Counted from the stretch's first letter, positions 44,927 through 56,032 are shown. The stretch: 64,000 bases of DNA from Pontibacter cellulosilyticus (GCF_014306105.1 NZ_JACRVF010000001.1:124001-188000), one strand, 5' to 3'. Notes: generated by a model not told the origin, from the sequence alone. Translations and numbers: made by a program.

Positions 44927-47309
44927 CACTTGGGAGCCGGAAGCGCAACCATTACGTGAGTCACTTTGCACGTTGGGCAACGGTTATATTGCCACACGAG
45001 GTGCCTTTGAAGAGGAAAGTGCCGACGAAAAAATTCACTACCCTGGCACTTATCTTGCTGGCGGATACAACCGGCGGACTTCCACTATAGCCGGCGAGGA
45101 AATAGAAAACGAAGACCTGGTAAACTGGCCAAACTGGTTGCCTTTGACCTTTAGGGTTAAAGGCGAGGAAGTGTGGTTTAGTTTAAGCAACGTGCAGGTG
45201 CTGGAGTTTGTACAGGAACTGGACCTGAAACTTGGGCTGCTTACCCGGAGTCTGCTTTTCAAAGACACTGCCAACCGTGAGACCAAACTTGTAAGCAGCC
45301 GTTTTGTAAGTATGGCCAATCCGCACGCAGCAGCGCAGGCGTGGGAACTTACGCCACTTAACTGGTCTGGTGAGATTGAGGTAAAAGTTACCCTTGACGG
45401 AAGAATAAAGAATAGCGGAGTGGCACGATACCGCTCCCTGGAAAGCCAGCACCTCGAGCCCATTGAAGCAGACCAGTACGATGAAGACACGCTGTATCTG
45501 GTTGTGCAGACCAACCAATCCAAAGTTAGGATGGCGCAGGCAGCCCGCACAACAGTAGTTTACGATGGCAAAAGGCAGGCGGTGAGCAGGCAAAGTATGG
45601 CAACTCCCAACTATGTAGAACAGGTGCTTCACATCAGCTGTAAGCAGGGCCAAAGTATAGCTGTTGAGAAAGTTGTCTTGATTTATACTTCCAGGGACTT
45701 TGCTATCTCAGAGCCTTTGCAGGAGGCCCTTAAAAACATTGAACGGCTGGGAAATTTTAAACAGCTTTTAGAAGTGAGCAGCCGTGCCTGGCTACGTTTC
45801 TGGAACCGCTGCGATCTGGAGCTAACCTGTAACGAAGAGGCGCAATCGGTGCTGCGCTTGCATATCTTTCACCTGCTGCAAACGGTATCAGCTCATTCTG
45901 TAGGGCGTGATGTGGGAGTGCCGGCTCGGGGCTGGCACGGTGAAGCCTACCGGGGACACATTTTCTGGGATGAGCTATTCATCTTCCCGTTTCTGAACCT
46001 GCGCCTCCCGGACCTCACCCGGGCCTTGCTCATGTACCGTTACCGCCGCCTGCCCGAAGCCAGGTATGCAGCCCTGGAGGCAGGATATCGTGGAGCTATG
46101 TTTCCCTGGCAAAGCGGCAGCAATGGTCGCGAAGAAAGCCAGATCATCCACTTAAATCCAAAGTCTGGCAGGTGGCTACCTGATAATACGTTCCTGCAGC
46201 GACACATCAATGCAGCAGTTGCCTATAATGTCTGGCAATACTACCAGGCCACGCACGACAAAGAGTTTCTTACTTTTTATGGGGCTGAGCTTATTTTTGA
46301 GATCGCACAATTCTGGTCTACCATCGCCATTTTCAGCAACGAGAAGGGCCGCTATGAAATACGGAATGTAGTAGGTCCCGACGAGTACCATACCGAATAT
46401 CTCGGCTCTTCCAGCCCTGGCTTAAATAACAATGCCTATACCAATGTGATGGCAGTTTGGGTAATACAATGCGCGCTGCAGGTTATGGATCTGATTGATG
46501 ATTCGCGGGTAAGTGAGCTAAAAGACAAATGCGCTATCTCGACAGAGGATGTAGAACGCTGGCAGCACATCAGCCAGCGCATGTATGTTCCTTTTATCGG
46601 GGAGAGCAATATTATTGCCCAGTTCGAAGGGTATGAGCAGCTGAAGGAATTTCCGTGGGAAGAGTATAAAGCGAACTACGGCGAGGCTATGCGACTTGAC
46701 CGTATCCTGGAAAGCGAGAACGACAGTGTGAATAAGTATAAAGCCAGCAAACAGGCAGATGTGCTCATGTTGTTCTACCTTTTCTCATCGGAAGAACTGC
46801 TTCAGATCTTTCAGCAACTGGACTATAAGTTCGATCCTGAAAGTATACCAGATAACATTGCCTACTATGCACAAAGAACATCGCATGGGTCTACGCTAAG
46901 TAAAATTGTGCACTCTTGGGTATTAGCACGCTCAGACCGCAAACGCTCCTGGTTTAATTTCGAGATTGCTCTGATGAGCGATGTGGAGGATGTGCAGGGC
47001 GGCACCACCCCAGAAGGCATACATCTTGGCGCAATGGCCGGCACCGTGGATCTGATTCAGCGCTGCTACACCGGCCTGGAGATACGTGACGGTGTACTCT
47101 GGCTCAATCCTGTTTTACCAGACGAGCTTGGGTGTCTGAGCTTCCAGTTACGCTACCGCAGCCACTGGCTTTCGCTTGAGTTTACACAAAGTAAACTGAT
47201 TATTACCATCGATAAGGGGTGGTCTAAAGAAGTTAAAATTGGAGTGCTCGGAGAAGTTTATACTTTTACAACAGGAGAGAAGCGTGAGTTTGATTTAAAA
47301 CACAAGTGA
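44901..47309 (+). CDS. glycoside hydrolase family 65 phosphorylase
   Basis: Protein of 802 residues with the complete GH65 layout: an N-terminal beta-sandwich (TLGNGYIATRGAFEE), linker helices, an (alpha/alpha)6 barrel and a C-terminal sheet. The catalytic acid is Glu495 in VVGPDEYHTEY; phosphate-binding residues lie in TSHGSTLSKIVHSW (here RTSHGSTLS). Members phosphorolyse trehalose, maltose, kojibiose or nigerose to glucose and beta-glucose-1-phosphate; which disaccharide is used cannot be told from sequence alone. Neighbouring OtsB and the beta-phosphoglucomutase-like gene favour trehalose or maltose. It overlaps otsB by 26 bp. Confidence 0.92.
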   Translation: MQEWKITYDTWEPEAQPLRESLCTLGNGYIATRGAFEEESADEKIHYPGTYLAGGYNRRTSTIAGEEIENEDLVNWPNWLPLTFRVKGEEVWFSLSNVQVLEFVQELDLKLGLLTRSLLFKDTANRETKLVSSRFVSMANPHAAAQAWELTPLNWSGEIEVKVTLDGRIKNSGVARYRSLESQHLEPIEADQYDEDTLYLVVQTNQSKVRMAQAARTTVVYDGKRQAVSRQSMATPNYVEQVLHISCKQGQSIAVEKVVLIYTSRDFAISEPLQEALKNIERLGNFKQLLEVSSRAWLRFWNRCDLELTCNEEAQSVLRLHIFHLLQTVSAHSVGRDVGVPARGWHGEAYRGHIFWDELFIFPFLNLRLPDLTRALLMYRYRRLPEARYAALEAGYRGAMFPWQSGSNGREESQIIHLNPKSGRWLPDNTFLQRHINAAVAYNVWQYYQATHDKEFLTFYGAELIFEIAQFWSTIAIFSNEKGRYEIRNVVGPDEYHTEYLGSSSPGLNNNAYTNVMAVWVIQCALQVMDLIDDSRVSELKDKCAISTEDVERWQHISQRMYVPFIGESNIIAQFEGYEQLKEFPWEEYKANYGEAMRLDRILESENDSVNKYKASKQADVLMLFYLFSSEELLQIFQQLDYKFDPESIPDNIAYYAQRTSHGSTLSKIVHSWVLARSDRKRSWFNFEIALMSDVEDVQGGTTPEGIHLGAMAGTVDLIQRCYTGLEIRDGVLWLNPVLPDELGCLSFQLRYRSHWLSLEFTQSKLIITIDKGWSKEVKIGVLGEVYTFTTGEKREFDLKHK

Positions 47310-47387
47310 GGCAGGGTGTTAAATCTCTGTTTTGAAAGATTTAGTAAGTTCAACAAACCAGATTAGCTGAGTTTATATAGAAATACA

Positions 47388-48329
47388 ATGCATAAAATCA
47401 TCACGATCACACTTAATCCGGCATTAGACAAAAGCACAAAAGTAGACCAGGTTCTGCCTGAGAAAAAGCTGCGTTGCGAAGAGCCTGTTTTTGAGCCCGG
47501 CGGGGGAGGAATCAATGTATCCAGAGCCATCAAGAAGTTAGGGGGAGAGTCGTGTGCGTGGTTTTTATCTGGTGGCCCAACCGGTGATATGCTAAGCAAA
47601 TTATTGGAAGCAGAAGGAATAACAACTTGGACGGTCAGAACTAAAAACTGGTCGCGGGAGAACCTGATGGTGATGGAAACTACAACAGGTAATCAGTATA
47701 GGTTTGGTATGCCGGGCCCTGAAACCTACGAAGATGAATGGATGCAGTGCCTGCAAAAGCTGAAGCACCTGCCTCAGGGTGAGGTGCCACAATTTGTGGT
47801 AGCCAGTGGCAGCCTTCCCCCCGGAGTGCCCAATGACTTTTGCCTGCGCCTGGCAGAGATAGCCCATGAAAAAGATTTTAGACTGATCATTGATACTTCT
47901 GGCGAGGCACTGGTAAAAGCAGCAGGAGAGGGAGTATACTTACTAAAGCCAAACTTAGGAGAACTAGCTGCGCTGGCAGGGAAAGATCAGATATCTGCAT
48001 TGGAACAGGAAGAGATTGCAATGCAGGTAATAAACGAAGGTAAGAGCAAAGTGCTGGTTGTGTCGCTGGGTCCACGTGGGGCTATGCTTGCCTCTAAAGA
48101 GGGTATAAGTTACATGGTGCCTCCAACGGTGCCGCTGAAAAGTGCTGTTGGCGCAGGCGATAGTATGGTGGCTGGTATTGTGATGAGCCTGCTGAAGGGC
48201 TGCCCTTTGGACGAGGTGGTGCGCTATGGCGTAGCAGCCGGCACTGCCGCTACCATGACACCGGGTTCAGAGCTTTGCCGAAAAGAAGACACGGAAGAAA
48301 TCTACAAGTGGCTGCAGGAGCACAAGTAA
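47388..48329 (+). CDS. 1-phosphofructokinase family hexose kinase (PfkB-like)
   Basis: Ribokinase-fold sugar kinase of 313 residues. Start ITITLNPALDKSTKVDQVLP and glycine motif FEPGGGGINVSRAIKKLGG are those of the PfkB/FruK/LacC subfamily; the C-terminal PfkB signature is AVGAGDSMVAG with catalytic Asp258. E. coli Pfk-2 (309 residues) shares this layout. It likely phosphorylates fructose-6-phosphate, or fructose-1-phosphate or tagatose-6-phosphate. It follows GH65 by 78 bp and may be read with it, completing a route from disaccharide to fructose bisphosphate. Confidence 0.85.
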   Translation: MHKIITITLNPALDKSTKVDQVLPEKKLRCEEPVFEPGGGGINVSRAIKKLGGESCAWFLSGGPTGDMLSKLLEAEGITTWTVRTKNWSRENLMVMETTTGNQYRFGMPGPETYEDEWMQCLQKLKHLPQGEVPQFVVASGSLPPGVPNDFCLRLAEIAHEKDFRLIIDTSGEALVKAAGEGVYLLKPNLGELAALAGKDQISALEQEEIAMQVINEGKSKVLVVSLGPRGAMLASKEGISYMVPPTVPLKSAVGAGDSMVAGIVMSLLKGCPLDEVVRYGVAAGTAATMTPGSELCRKEDTEEIYKWLQEHK

Positions 48330-48401
48330 CTAATGATTAATTCCGAATTGAGAATTATCAAATATGATTGAGATAAGTATTATCCAGTCGAAATTTATAC
48401 T

Positions 48402-49907
48402 TTACTCAAACACGATTACTTTGTCTTTGTGCTTGCCGCGCATGTGGCCGCGGATAATCTGCTGCACATCCTTGTTGTCGTTGTAGCGGGTAATGGCACC
48501 TTTAAAATCATCTAACGAAGAAGCGGAGAAGGTCTGGTCTACAAAACCGAAGCCAAGGTAAGTGCCGTGCTCTATCACCACTACTGATTTTTCGCCGGGC
48601 TCACGGCCTTTGCCAATAATTACAAAGCTGTTATGCTCATAGGTAAAGGAATCGAGGGCGGCATCTACACGCTGGTTATACTCTTCCGGGCTCTCCTTGC
48701 CAATACACGCTCCCTGGCACTGGTGCACCTGGTAATCAAAGCAGGCACCGGTAGTTTTATACAGGTCGCAGAGCTTCTGGCACAGGTTATACTTACCTAC
48801 TTTATGAAACAGAAAACCCTTTGCCTTGTAATGGTTCGATAAGGCTATGATAGGTGTCATGCTCACATCGTCGGCCTTGTTTATACTTCCGAAGGTGAGT
48901 CTTTTGTATCCTTTGTCGTCTATGTAAGTAAAGATGCCGGTGTTGAACACACTACGGCGTTGCTGCCGGTTGTAGTGCGGTTTCATACGCTTTATCTCCG
49001 CCGACTCAAACAGCAAAGATACCAGTTCATTGCCCATCAATTCATAAGTGATGTCTGCAATGTTGTTCTTAAAATCCAGCGATTTGCGGCTCTTATAATC
49101 GATGTTGAAGTGCTGGATAATGCGCTTTTTGATGTTGATGCTCTTGCCCACATAGATTACTTCACCTTTTTCGTTGTGGAAGTAGTACACGCCCGGCACC
49201 ATAGGCAGGTTATCTACCTGTTCTTTTGTAATGTGAGGCGGCAGCAAAGAAGTTTTGATCTCCTGCTTAAGCACCTGCGACGTATGCTCGGCAGCCATGT
49301 TCATGTTGCCGTCTACTATGGGGCGGTTAATTTTGATAAGCTTGTCAAACAGCTTGGCCGTTGCCTCGGCATCGCCTATGGCACGGTGGCGCTGTTTCAG
49401 CGGAATGTCTATACTTTTGCAAAGCTTGCCCAAACTATAAGAGGGTAACCCCGGGATAAGGCTGCGGCTAAGGCGCACGGTGCACAGTGTTTTGCGCTGA
49501 AAAGTATAGCCCAGGTCGGCAAACTCTTTTTTGATAAAAGAATAGTCGAAGCGTACGTTATGTGCCACAAACACCTTCCCGTTTGTAAACTCTACAATCT
49601 CCTTGGCTACCTCATAAAACTTAGGGGCATCCTTTACCATTTCGTCGGTAATGCCCGTTAGCTGCGAAATAAAGTATGGAATTGGTCGCTGCGGATTGAT
49701 GAGGGTGTTATACTTGTCAACAACCTGATGTCCGTCGTGGATGAATATGGCAATCTCTGTAATCTTGTCTTGAGAAGGCTGTCCGCCAGTGGTCTCAATG
49801 TCTATTATCGCGTACAAATGGTTAGGATTTAAGTCCGTCTCTTCCAGTGCACCAGTCTTTGCTAATGCCTCATCTCCTAAACCAATTTTTTTAGCAATCC
49901 GTTTCAA
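48402..49907 (-). CDS. exonuclease and GIY-YIG domain fusion protein
   Basis: Protein of up to 501 residues. The N-terminal DnaQ-like exonuclease has DIETTGG (Asp36, Glu38), VAHNVRFDYSFIKKEF and HRAIGDAEATAKL. A GIY-YIG nuclease domain follows (about 233-320) with PGVYYFHNEKGEVIYVGKS and the conserved Arg/Asn region, as in UvrC and Cho. The C-terminal third has CLYKT-type Cys residues (NLCQKLCDLY, ACFDYQVHQCQGACIGK), a UvrC-like cysteine cluster. The fusion resembles the E. coli-like Cho/epsilon-domain repair nucleases. No ATG exists: TTG at 49907 gives 501 residues, while TTG at 49817 gives YAIIDIETT directly and may be the true start. A role in DNA repair is likely. Confidence 0.85.
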   Translation of the reverse strand: MKRIAKKIGLGDEALAKTGALEETDLNPNHLYAIIDIETTGGQPSQDKITEIAIFIHDGHQVVDKYNTLINPQRPIPYFISQLTGITDEMVKDAPKFYEVAKEIVEFTNGKVFVAHNVRFDYSFIKKEFADLGYTFQRKTLCTVRLSRSLIPGLPSYSLGKLCKSIDIPLKQRHRAIGDAEATAKLFDKLIKINRPIVDGNMNMAAEHTSQVLKQEIKTSLLPPHITKEQVDNLPMVPGVYYFHNEKGEVIYVGKSINIKKRIIQHFNIDYKSRKSLDFKNNIADITYELMGNELVSLLFESAEIKRMKPHYNRQQRRSVFNTGIFTYIDDKGYKRLTFGSINKADDVSMTPIIALSNHYKAKGFLFHKVGKYNLCQKLCDLYKTTGACFDYQVHQCQGACIGKESPEEYNQRVDAALDSFTYEHNSFVIIGKGREPGEKSVVVIEHGTYLGFGFVDQTFSASSLDDFKGAITRYNDNKDVQQIIRGHMRGKHKDKVIVFE

Positions 49908-49945
49908 ATCCTGCTGCTGTTTTTATATGCGATATAGACTCTTAA

Positions 49946-51082
49946 TTACCTGTCTTCTTTCTTCTTGCCGTGCCAAATGCCGTTCCAGATCTCGCTAAAC
50001 CAGTTGCCGACCCTGCCACGCTTTTTATGGTTCACTTCGTCTATGTCAGCCAATAAGAATCCAAACGGTGTTAAAGGCGGGTACACATCAAACACTACCT
50101 TTAGCATGGCAATAAACGGAATAGACAGGATCATGCCGGGTGCTCCCCAGATCTCGCCACCAATAAGCAAGCCCACTATGGCTGCGAAAGGATTTATACT
50201 TACCCTCGAACCCACTACATAAGGTGTGATAAAATTGCCCTCCAGGAACTGCACAAACATAAAGACTGCAACTACCAATACTGCATCAAAAAGGTGACCA
50301 GTAGTGGCAAGCGTGAGCAAGGCTGGTAACGTAGCCCCGATCAGGATTCCGATGTAAGGTATGATGGTAAGTATGGAGGCAAAGATCCCAAAGAAAATAG
50401 CATACTTAACACCCAGTAACAACAAACCCGCAGAGTTTAGCAGAGCCACTATAAAGATCACGATCATTAGGGCTGAGATGTAACTCTGCACCACCTGCTG
50501 TATATTCATAACTGTCTGTATCAGGCTGCTGCGTCTGTCTTTGGCAACAAACTTAAAGAGGAACTGCTCCAGGTGATCGCGGTAGTATAAAAAACAGAAC
50601 ACGAAAATGGGCATCAATACCAACATGGACAGGGCACCCGTTGTCATAGAGATTGTGCTACCCAGGAAGGTGGTAGTGATATCCTGCAGACCGCCAATGG
50701 CGTTCCGAACCAAATCTGTTCGGTTCGAAGGTTCTAGGCCTACTTTTTCGTACAGGAATAACTGTACCCTGTCTATCAAATCTCCAATATTCTCACCGAT
50801 AGTATCTAACTCTGAGGTTAGGCTAATGAGCTGCATTGTCAGAAACCATACTATACCACCCAGCACAGTCACAATCAAAATGATGCAAATGAGTATAGCA
50901 ATTGGCCTAGGTATGCGAAAACGCTCCAGGTCGTTTACCAACGGTAGCAGGAGCAGTGCAAAGAGCAGGGCAAAAGCAAGCGGTACCAACACCGATTTGA
51001 ATGTTTGCAATATTCCCACCAGTAGGGCGATGCCAAGCAGGATAAGTATAAACTGAAGGTACTTAGGTAGTTTTAATTCCAT
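49946..51082 (-). CDS. AI-2E family transporter (PF01594)
   Basis: Membrane protein of 378 residues with about eight hydrophobic segments, paired near the N-terminus (LQFILILLGIALLVGILQTF, LVPLAFALLFALLLLPLV) and with a long polar loop around residues 90-150. The C-terminal half has the family's PYIGILIGATLPALLTLA and EGNFITPYVVGSRVSINPF, then GLLIGGEIWGAPGMILSIP. The family includes AI-2 exporter TqsA and Na+/H+ antiporters, so the substrate is unknown. It is upstream of the exonuclease fusion gene on the same strand, 38 bp away, so they may be co-transcribed. Confidence 0.9.
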   Translation of the reverse strand: MELKLPKYLQFILILLGIALLVGILQTFKSVLVPLAFALLFALLLLPLVNDLERFRIPRPIAILICIILIVTVLGGIVWFLTMQLISLTSELDTIGENIGDLIDRVQLFLYEKVGLEPSNRTDLVRNAIGGLQDITTTFLGSTISMTTGALSMLVLMPIFVFCFLYYRDHLEQFLFKFVAKDRRSSLIQTVMNIQQVVQSYISALMIVIFIVALLNSAGLLLLGVKYAIFFGIFASILTIIPYIGILIGATLPALLTLATTGHLFDAVLVVAVFMFVQFLEGNFITPYVVGSRVSINPFAAIVGLLIGGEIWGAPGMILSIPFIAMLKVVFDVYPPLTPFGFLLADIDEVNHKKRGRVGNWFSEIWNGIWHGKKKEDR

Positions 51083-51426
51083 ATATCGCTAAGCCTAAAA
51101 AAGCAGGCATGCATTGTGCTCTAAAGTAACTAAATGTTGAGCGTAATCTATACATTTTTTCATATATTAATTTGCTAAAAACAATAGCTAAAGTAACTGG
51201 TAAATAACTTGATTTTGATGAACCAGCGCTTTAATTTTATGGTTCTATAGAAGTAGAAAGGTAGTAGCGCATAGAACCACACAATGATTTTGCTAAAAAA
51301 TTTAGCTAATTATTTTAGTTATTTGCTAATTGTTTGACGGCTGGAACTAATTGTTGCAGCTGGTCGCTTTTATTTTTCTATATTTCCGATTGAATTTACC
51401 TAAACAACTACACTTACGCTTATAGA
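51083..51426. other. 344-bp regulatory region with GCTAA repeats and inverted repeats
   Basis: It lies between the divergent transporter and parE. Five GCTAA copies start at 51174, 51187, 51292, 51305 and 51325; two pairs have identical 13-bp spacing. CTAAAGTAACT occurs at 51121 and 51188. An inverted repeat, TGGTTCTAT (51240-51248) and ATAGAACCA (51271-51279), sits between the two repeat pairs. No reading frame was recognised. Confidence 0.5.
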
Positions 51427-53289
51427 ATGGCAGAGTTAGAACACAATTACAACGAAGACAGTATCCGCTCCCTCGAACCACGCGAGCACATTAGGCTGCG
51501 TCCTGGTATGTACATCGGTAAACTTGGCGACGGTTCGGCTGCTGACGACGGTATCTACATTTTGGTGAAAGAGGTAATCGACAACTCCATCGACGAGCAC
51601 GTGATGGGTTTCGGTAAAACCATCGACATTAAAATATCTGACCACAAGGTGCAGGTGCGCGACTATGGTCGTGGTATTCCGCTGGGCAAGGTGATCGACT
51701 GTGTGAGCAAGATCAACACCGGTGGTAAGTACGACAGCAAAGCTTTCCAGAAGTCAGTAGGTCTGAACGGTGTGGGTACGAAGGCAGTGAACGCGCTTTC
51801 CAGCCATTTCCGCATTCAGTCTGTTCGTGACGGGCAGATGAAGGTGGCTGAGTTTGAGAAAGGCGTGCTTACAAACGACGTGGCGCTGGAGGCAACATCG
51901 CAGCGTAACGGTACGCTTACTGTTTTTACGCCAGACGATACGATCTTCAAAAACTTCCAGTTCAACCCAGAGTACCTGGAGAACCAGATCTGGAACTATG
52001 TGTACCTTAACGCCGGCCTTACCATCAACTTCAACGGTAAGAAATTCTATTCTGAGAATGGACTTCTGGACCTGCTCAGAAACAAAGCCGATGAGGAAGC
52101 TATGCGTTATCCGATCATCCACCTGAAAGGTGCGGATATTGAGTTGGCAGTTACCCACGGCAATGACTACGGCGAAGAATATTATTCGTTTGTGAACGGT
52201 CAGTACACAACAATGGGGGGTACACACCTGGCAGCTTTCCGTGAAGCCATCGTGAAGACAGTTCGCGAGCACTTCAAGAAAGATTACGATGCCGCTGATA
52301 TCCGTGGCTCTATAGTTGGTGCCATCTCGCTGCGTGTGCAGGAACCAGTGTTCGAATCGCAGACGAAGACTAAGTTAGGCTCAATTGATATGGGACCAGA
52401 TGGACCTGCTGTTCGAGCTTATATCAACGACTTTATCAAGGAGAACCTTGATAACTACCTGCATAAGAACCCGACAACAGCCGAGGCGCTGAAGAAGCGA
52501 ATTGAGCAGAGTGAGCGTGAGCGCAAGGACATGGCCGGTGTGAAGAAACTGGCTAACCAGCGTGCCAAGAAAGCTAACCTGCACAACCGCAAACTGCGCG
52601 ATTGCCGACTGCACTTCAACGAAGATAAGCACGAGAATTCAATGCTGTCTACGCTGTTCATTACCGAGGGTGACTCTGCAAGTGGTTCTATCACTAAGTC
52701 CAGAAACGTGGATACAGAAGCGGTGTTCAGCTTAAGAGGTAAGCCTTTGAACTGCTATGGCCTTAAGAAGAAGGTAGTATACGAGAACGAGGAGTTTAAC
52801 CTGCTGCAGCACGCCCTTAACATTGAGGAGGGCTTGGAAAACCTGCGTTACAACCGCGTGGTAATCGCTACCGATGCCGACGTGGATGGTATGCACATTC
52901 GCTTGCTGCTATTAACGTTCTTCCTGCAGTTCTTCCCGGATCTTGTGCGTAACGGCCACGTGTTTATATTGGAGACGCCGCTGTTCCGTGTGCGCAACAA
53001 GAAAGAGACGATCTACTGCTACAACGAAACGGAGAAGCAGGAAGCGATACAGAAATTGGGCAAGCGCCCTGAGATTACCCGATTCAAAGGTTTGGGAGAG
53101 ATCTCACCGGACGAGTTTGGCAAGTTTATCGGCGACAACATTAAGCTGAAGCCGGTGATCCTGCAAAAGGATACCACGATACAGAAGATTTTGAGCTACT
53201 ACATGGGCAAGAACACGCCGGAGCGCCAGAACTTTATTATCGATAATTTGAAGATTGAAAAAGACATAGTTGAAGAAGTATATGCATAA
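51427..53289 (+). CDS. parE: DNA topoisomerase IV subunit B
   Basis: ATPase subunit of a type IIA topoisomerase, 620 residues. The GHKL fold shows [33 protein letters not shown] and the QTKTKLG motif. The Toprim domain has EGDSASG and the [10 protein letters not shown] metal site. Start [31 protein letters not shown] and the shortness compared with GyrB support ParE rather than GyrB. It pairs with the subunit encoded by the next gene, whose start overlaps this stop by 8 bp. It decatenates chromosomes. Very few octamer copies occur in this gene and the next. Confidence 0.93.
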   Translation: MAELEHNYNEDSIRSLEPREHIRLRPGMYIGKLGDGSAADDGIYILVKEVIDNSIDEHVMGFGKTIDIKISDHKVQVRDYGRGIPLGKVIDCVSKINTGGKYDSKAFQKSVGLNGVGTKAVNALSSHFRIQSVRDGQMKVAEFEKGVLTNDVALEATSQRNGTLTVFTPDDTIFKNFQFNPEYLENQIWNYVYLNAGLTINFNGKKFYSENGLLDLLRNKADEEAMRYPIIHLKGADIELAVTHGNDYGEEYYSFVNGQYTTMGGTHLAAFREAIVKTVREHFKKDYDAADIRGSIVGAISLRVQEPVFESQTKTKLGSIDMGPDGPAVRAYINDFIKENLDNYLHKNPTTAEALKKRIEQSERERKDMAGVKKLANQRAKKANLHNRKLRDCRLHFNEDKHENSMLSTLFITEGDSASGSITKSRNVDTEAVFSLRGKPLNCYGLKKKVVYENEEFNLLQHALNIEEGLENLRYNRVVIATDADVDGMHIRLLLLTFFLQFFPDLVRNGHVFILETPLFRVRNKKETIYCYNETEKQEAIQKLGKRPEITRFKGLGEISPDEFGKFIGDNIKLKPVILQKDTTIQKILSYYMGKNTPERQNFIIDNLKIEKDIVEEVYA

Positions 53290-56032
53290 CGACGAGTTGA
53301 ATAACGAGATAGAAAAAGAGGACGAATTAGAGGTTGCGTTTACAGATGGCGATGAAGAAGTTATCCATAACGTAACCCCTGTTGCCGGCCTCTACGAAGG
53401 CTGGTTCTTAGACTATGCTTCTTATGTAATTCTGGAGCGTGCAGTACCAGCTATTGAAGACGGTTTAAAGCCGGTGCAGCGCCGTATCCTGCACGCCATG
53501 AAAGAGATGGACGATGGTCGCTTTAACAAGGTGGCCAACGTTATCGGTCAGACCATGCAGTATCACCCGCATGGCGATGCTTCTATCGGCGATGCAATGG
53601 TAAACCTGGGCCAGAAAGACCTTCTGATCGAGACACAGGGTAACTGGGGTGATGTGCGTACCGGCGACAGTGCGGCTGCGCCACGTTACATTGAGGCTCG
53701 TTTGTCTAAGTTTGCCCTGGATGTGGTGTTCAATCCACAGACAACGCTGTGGCAGCTGAGCTACGATGGTCGTAAAAACGAGCCGGTTACACTGCCGGTA
53801 AAATTCCCGCTGTTACTTGCGCAGGGTGTGGAAGGTATTGCCGTAGGTCTGTCTACGAAGATCATGCCGCACAACTTTAAGGAGCTGATCAAAGGTTCTA
53901 TTGATGTGCTGAAAGGCCGTAGCACCACCTTGCTGCCAGACTTCCCGAACGGCGGTCAGGTAGACGTTACCAACTATAACGGTGGAGCAAGAGGCGGTAA
54001 GATACGTGTGCGCGCTACCATTGAGAAGGTGGATAAGACCATGCTCATCATCCGTGATGTGCCATATGGTATAACCACTACCGGTCTGATGGAATCGATC
54101 GTAAAAGCGAGCGAGAACAACAAGATCAAAATCAAAAAGGTGATCGACAACACGGCAGCTGACGTGGAGATACAGGTACAGTTGCCTCCGGGTGTTTCAC
54201 CTGACTTAACGATGGATGCACTGTATGCCTTCACGGACTGCGAAGTTTCTATCTCTCCGAACACCTGTGTGATCATTGATGATAAGCCACACTTCCTGAA
54301 CGTGGATGAGTTGCTGCGCATTTCTACTTTTAAAACAGTAGACCTGCTGAAGCGTGAGCTGGAGATCCGCAAAGGAGAACTGGAAGACAAATGGCACTAC
54401 TCCTCATTGGAGAAGATCTTCATCGAGAACCGCATTTACCGCGACATCGAAGAGTGTGAGACTTGGGAAGCTGTATTAGAAGCTATCGATAAAGGACTTG
54501 ATCCGTTCAAGAAGCTGCTGCGCCGCGAGGTAACGCAGGATGATATTATCCGTCTGACAGAGATCAAGATCAAGCGTATCTCCAAGTATGACTCTTTCAA
54601 AGCAGATGAATACATCAACAAGCTGGAAGAAGAGATGGCTGAGGTGGATGATAATCTGGCTAATCTGATCCGTTATGCGATTGCATACTTTGAAGGCCTT
54701 CTGAAGAAGTATGGCCAGGGCCGTGACCGCAAAACGCAGGTGAAAACTTTCGACGTGATCACCGCGCAGAAAGTGGCCATTGCGAACCAAAAGCTATACA
54801 TGAATGCCAAAGACGGCTTTATCGGTACCAGCTTGCGTAAAGACGAATTTGTGTGCGACTGCTCTGATATGGACGACATCATTGTGTTCCGTAAGGATGG
54901 TAAGTTTACTGTAACCAAAGTAGCTGACAAGACATTCGTTGGTAAGGACATCATCATGGCTGGCGTTTACAACAAGAACGATGAGCACATGGTGTACAAC
55001 ATGATCTATGTGGATGGTAAGACGGGTGTATCGTTTGCGAAACGCTTCGCTGTGAAATCCATCACCAGAGATAAGGAGTATGACCTGACCAAAGGCAGCA
55101 AAGGCTCTAAAGTGCATTACCTGACGGCCAACCCTAACTCAGAGTCTGAGGTGGTAAGTATAACTTTATCACCGCAATCTACAGCCCGCAACAAGCAGTT
55201 CGACTATGACTTTGCGGAGCTGATGATCAAAGGCAAAGGCTCCAATGGTAACATCGTAACCAAGTACCCGATCAAGAAAGTGCTTCAGAAGAGCTTAGGC
55301 GATTCTACTCTGGGAGGGCGTGAGATTTACTACGATGAAGTGATCGGTAGACTGAACACCGAAGGGCGTGGCCGTTACTTAGGTTCTTTCAATACCGACG
55401 ATACCATACTTGTGATCTATGAGGATGGTACTTACGAGCAGACAACGTTTGACCTGAGCAACCACTACACAGTAGAGAAGATTAAGGTGCTGCAGAAGTT
55501 CGAACCTGAGTTGGTGATTTCGGCGATCTACTACGACGGAGATAACAAGACTTACTATGTGAAGCGCTTTAAAATAGAGACAAGTACAGTAGGCAAGAAG
55601 TTTACCTTCATCTCCGAAAGCAAGAACTCCAGACTGGAAGCTGTTTCTACGCATTCGCAGCCATTAGCAACTATCAAGTTCAAGCTGAGTCTGCGCGGTG
55701 AGAAAGCGACTGAGAAACTGTTACTGAGCGACTTTATCGACGTGAAAGGCTGGAAAGCGATGGGTAACAAACTCAACTACTTCAAGATATTTGACGTGGA
55801 AGTGCCGAAGATGGATACCGTAGAGCAGCCACAGGACGAGAAGGGGAAAGCAAAGAAAGCTGCTCCTAGAAAGGCGCCTGTAACACTGCCTTCTGAGCTG
55901 AAGGAATTAGCAGAAGAAGCAGCAAAAATTAGCGGTACCCAACTCTCTGATGCTGAAACCGTAGAAGAGGAGACACACGGTAACAAGGAAATCAAAGCCC
56001 TTAAAGAGAAAAAACAGCTGGATCTTTTCTGA
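53282..56032 (+). CDS. parC: DNA topoisomerase IV subunit A
   Basis: DNA-cleaving subunit of 916 residues from the ATG at 53282, overlapping the parE stop. Catalytic Tyr136 lies in [10 protein letters not shown], and the quinolone-resistance region includes [16 protein letters not shown] winged-helix and tower domain and a six-bladed C-terminal propeller follow ([53 protein letters not shown]). The C-terminus is a charged linker ([23 protein letters not shown]) ending [11 protein letters not shown] hairpin overlaps the stop codon. Pairing with parE and the Bacteroidota-type domain layout favour ParC over GyrA; a few members are misnamed between the two. Confidence 0.93.
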   Translation: MHNDELNNEIEKEDELEVAFTDGDEEVIHNVTPVAGLYEGWFLDYASYVILERAVPAIEDGLKPVQRRILHAMKEMDDGRFNKVANVIGQTMQYHPHGDASIGDAMVNLGQKDLLIETQGNWGDVRTGDSAAAPRYIEARLSKFALDVVFNPQTTLWQLSYDGRKNEPVTLPVKFPLLLAQGVEGIAVGLSTKIMPHNFKELIKGSIDVLKGRSTTLLPDFPNGGQVDVTNYNGGARGGKIRVRATIEKVDKTMLIIRDVPYGITTTGLMESIVKASENNKIKIKKVIDNTAADVEIQVQLPPGVSPDLTMDALYAFTDCEVSISPNTCVIIDDKPHFLNVDELLRISTFKTVDLLKRELEIRKGELEDKWHYSSLEKIFIENRIYRDIEECETWEAVLEAIDKGLDPFKKLLRREVTQDDIIRLTEIKIKRISKYDSFKADEYINKLEEEMAEVDDNLANLIRYAIAYFEGLLKKYGQGRDRKTQVKTFDVITAQKVAIANQKLYMNAKDGFIGTSLRKDEFVCDCSDMDDIIVFRKDGKFTVTKVADKTFVGKDIIMAGVYNKNDEHMVYNMIYVDGKTGVSFAKRFAVKSITRDKEYDLTKGSKGSKVHYLTANPNSESEVVSITLSPQSTARNKQFDYDFAELMIKGKGSNGNIVTKYPIKKVLQKSLGDSTLGGREIYYDEVIGRLNTEGRGRYLGSFNTDDTILVIYEDGTYEQTTFDLSNHYTVEKIKVLQKFEPELVISAIYYDGDNKTYYVKRFKIETSTVGKKFTFISESKNSRLEAVSTHSQPLATIKFKLSLRGEKATEKLLLSDFIDVKGWKAMGNKLNYFKIFDVEVPKMDTVEQPQDEKGKAKKAAPRKAPVTLPSELKELAEEAAKISGTQLSDAETVEEETHGNKEIKALKEKKQLDLF

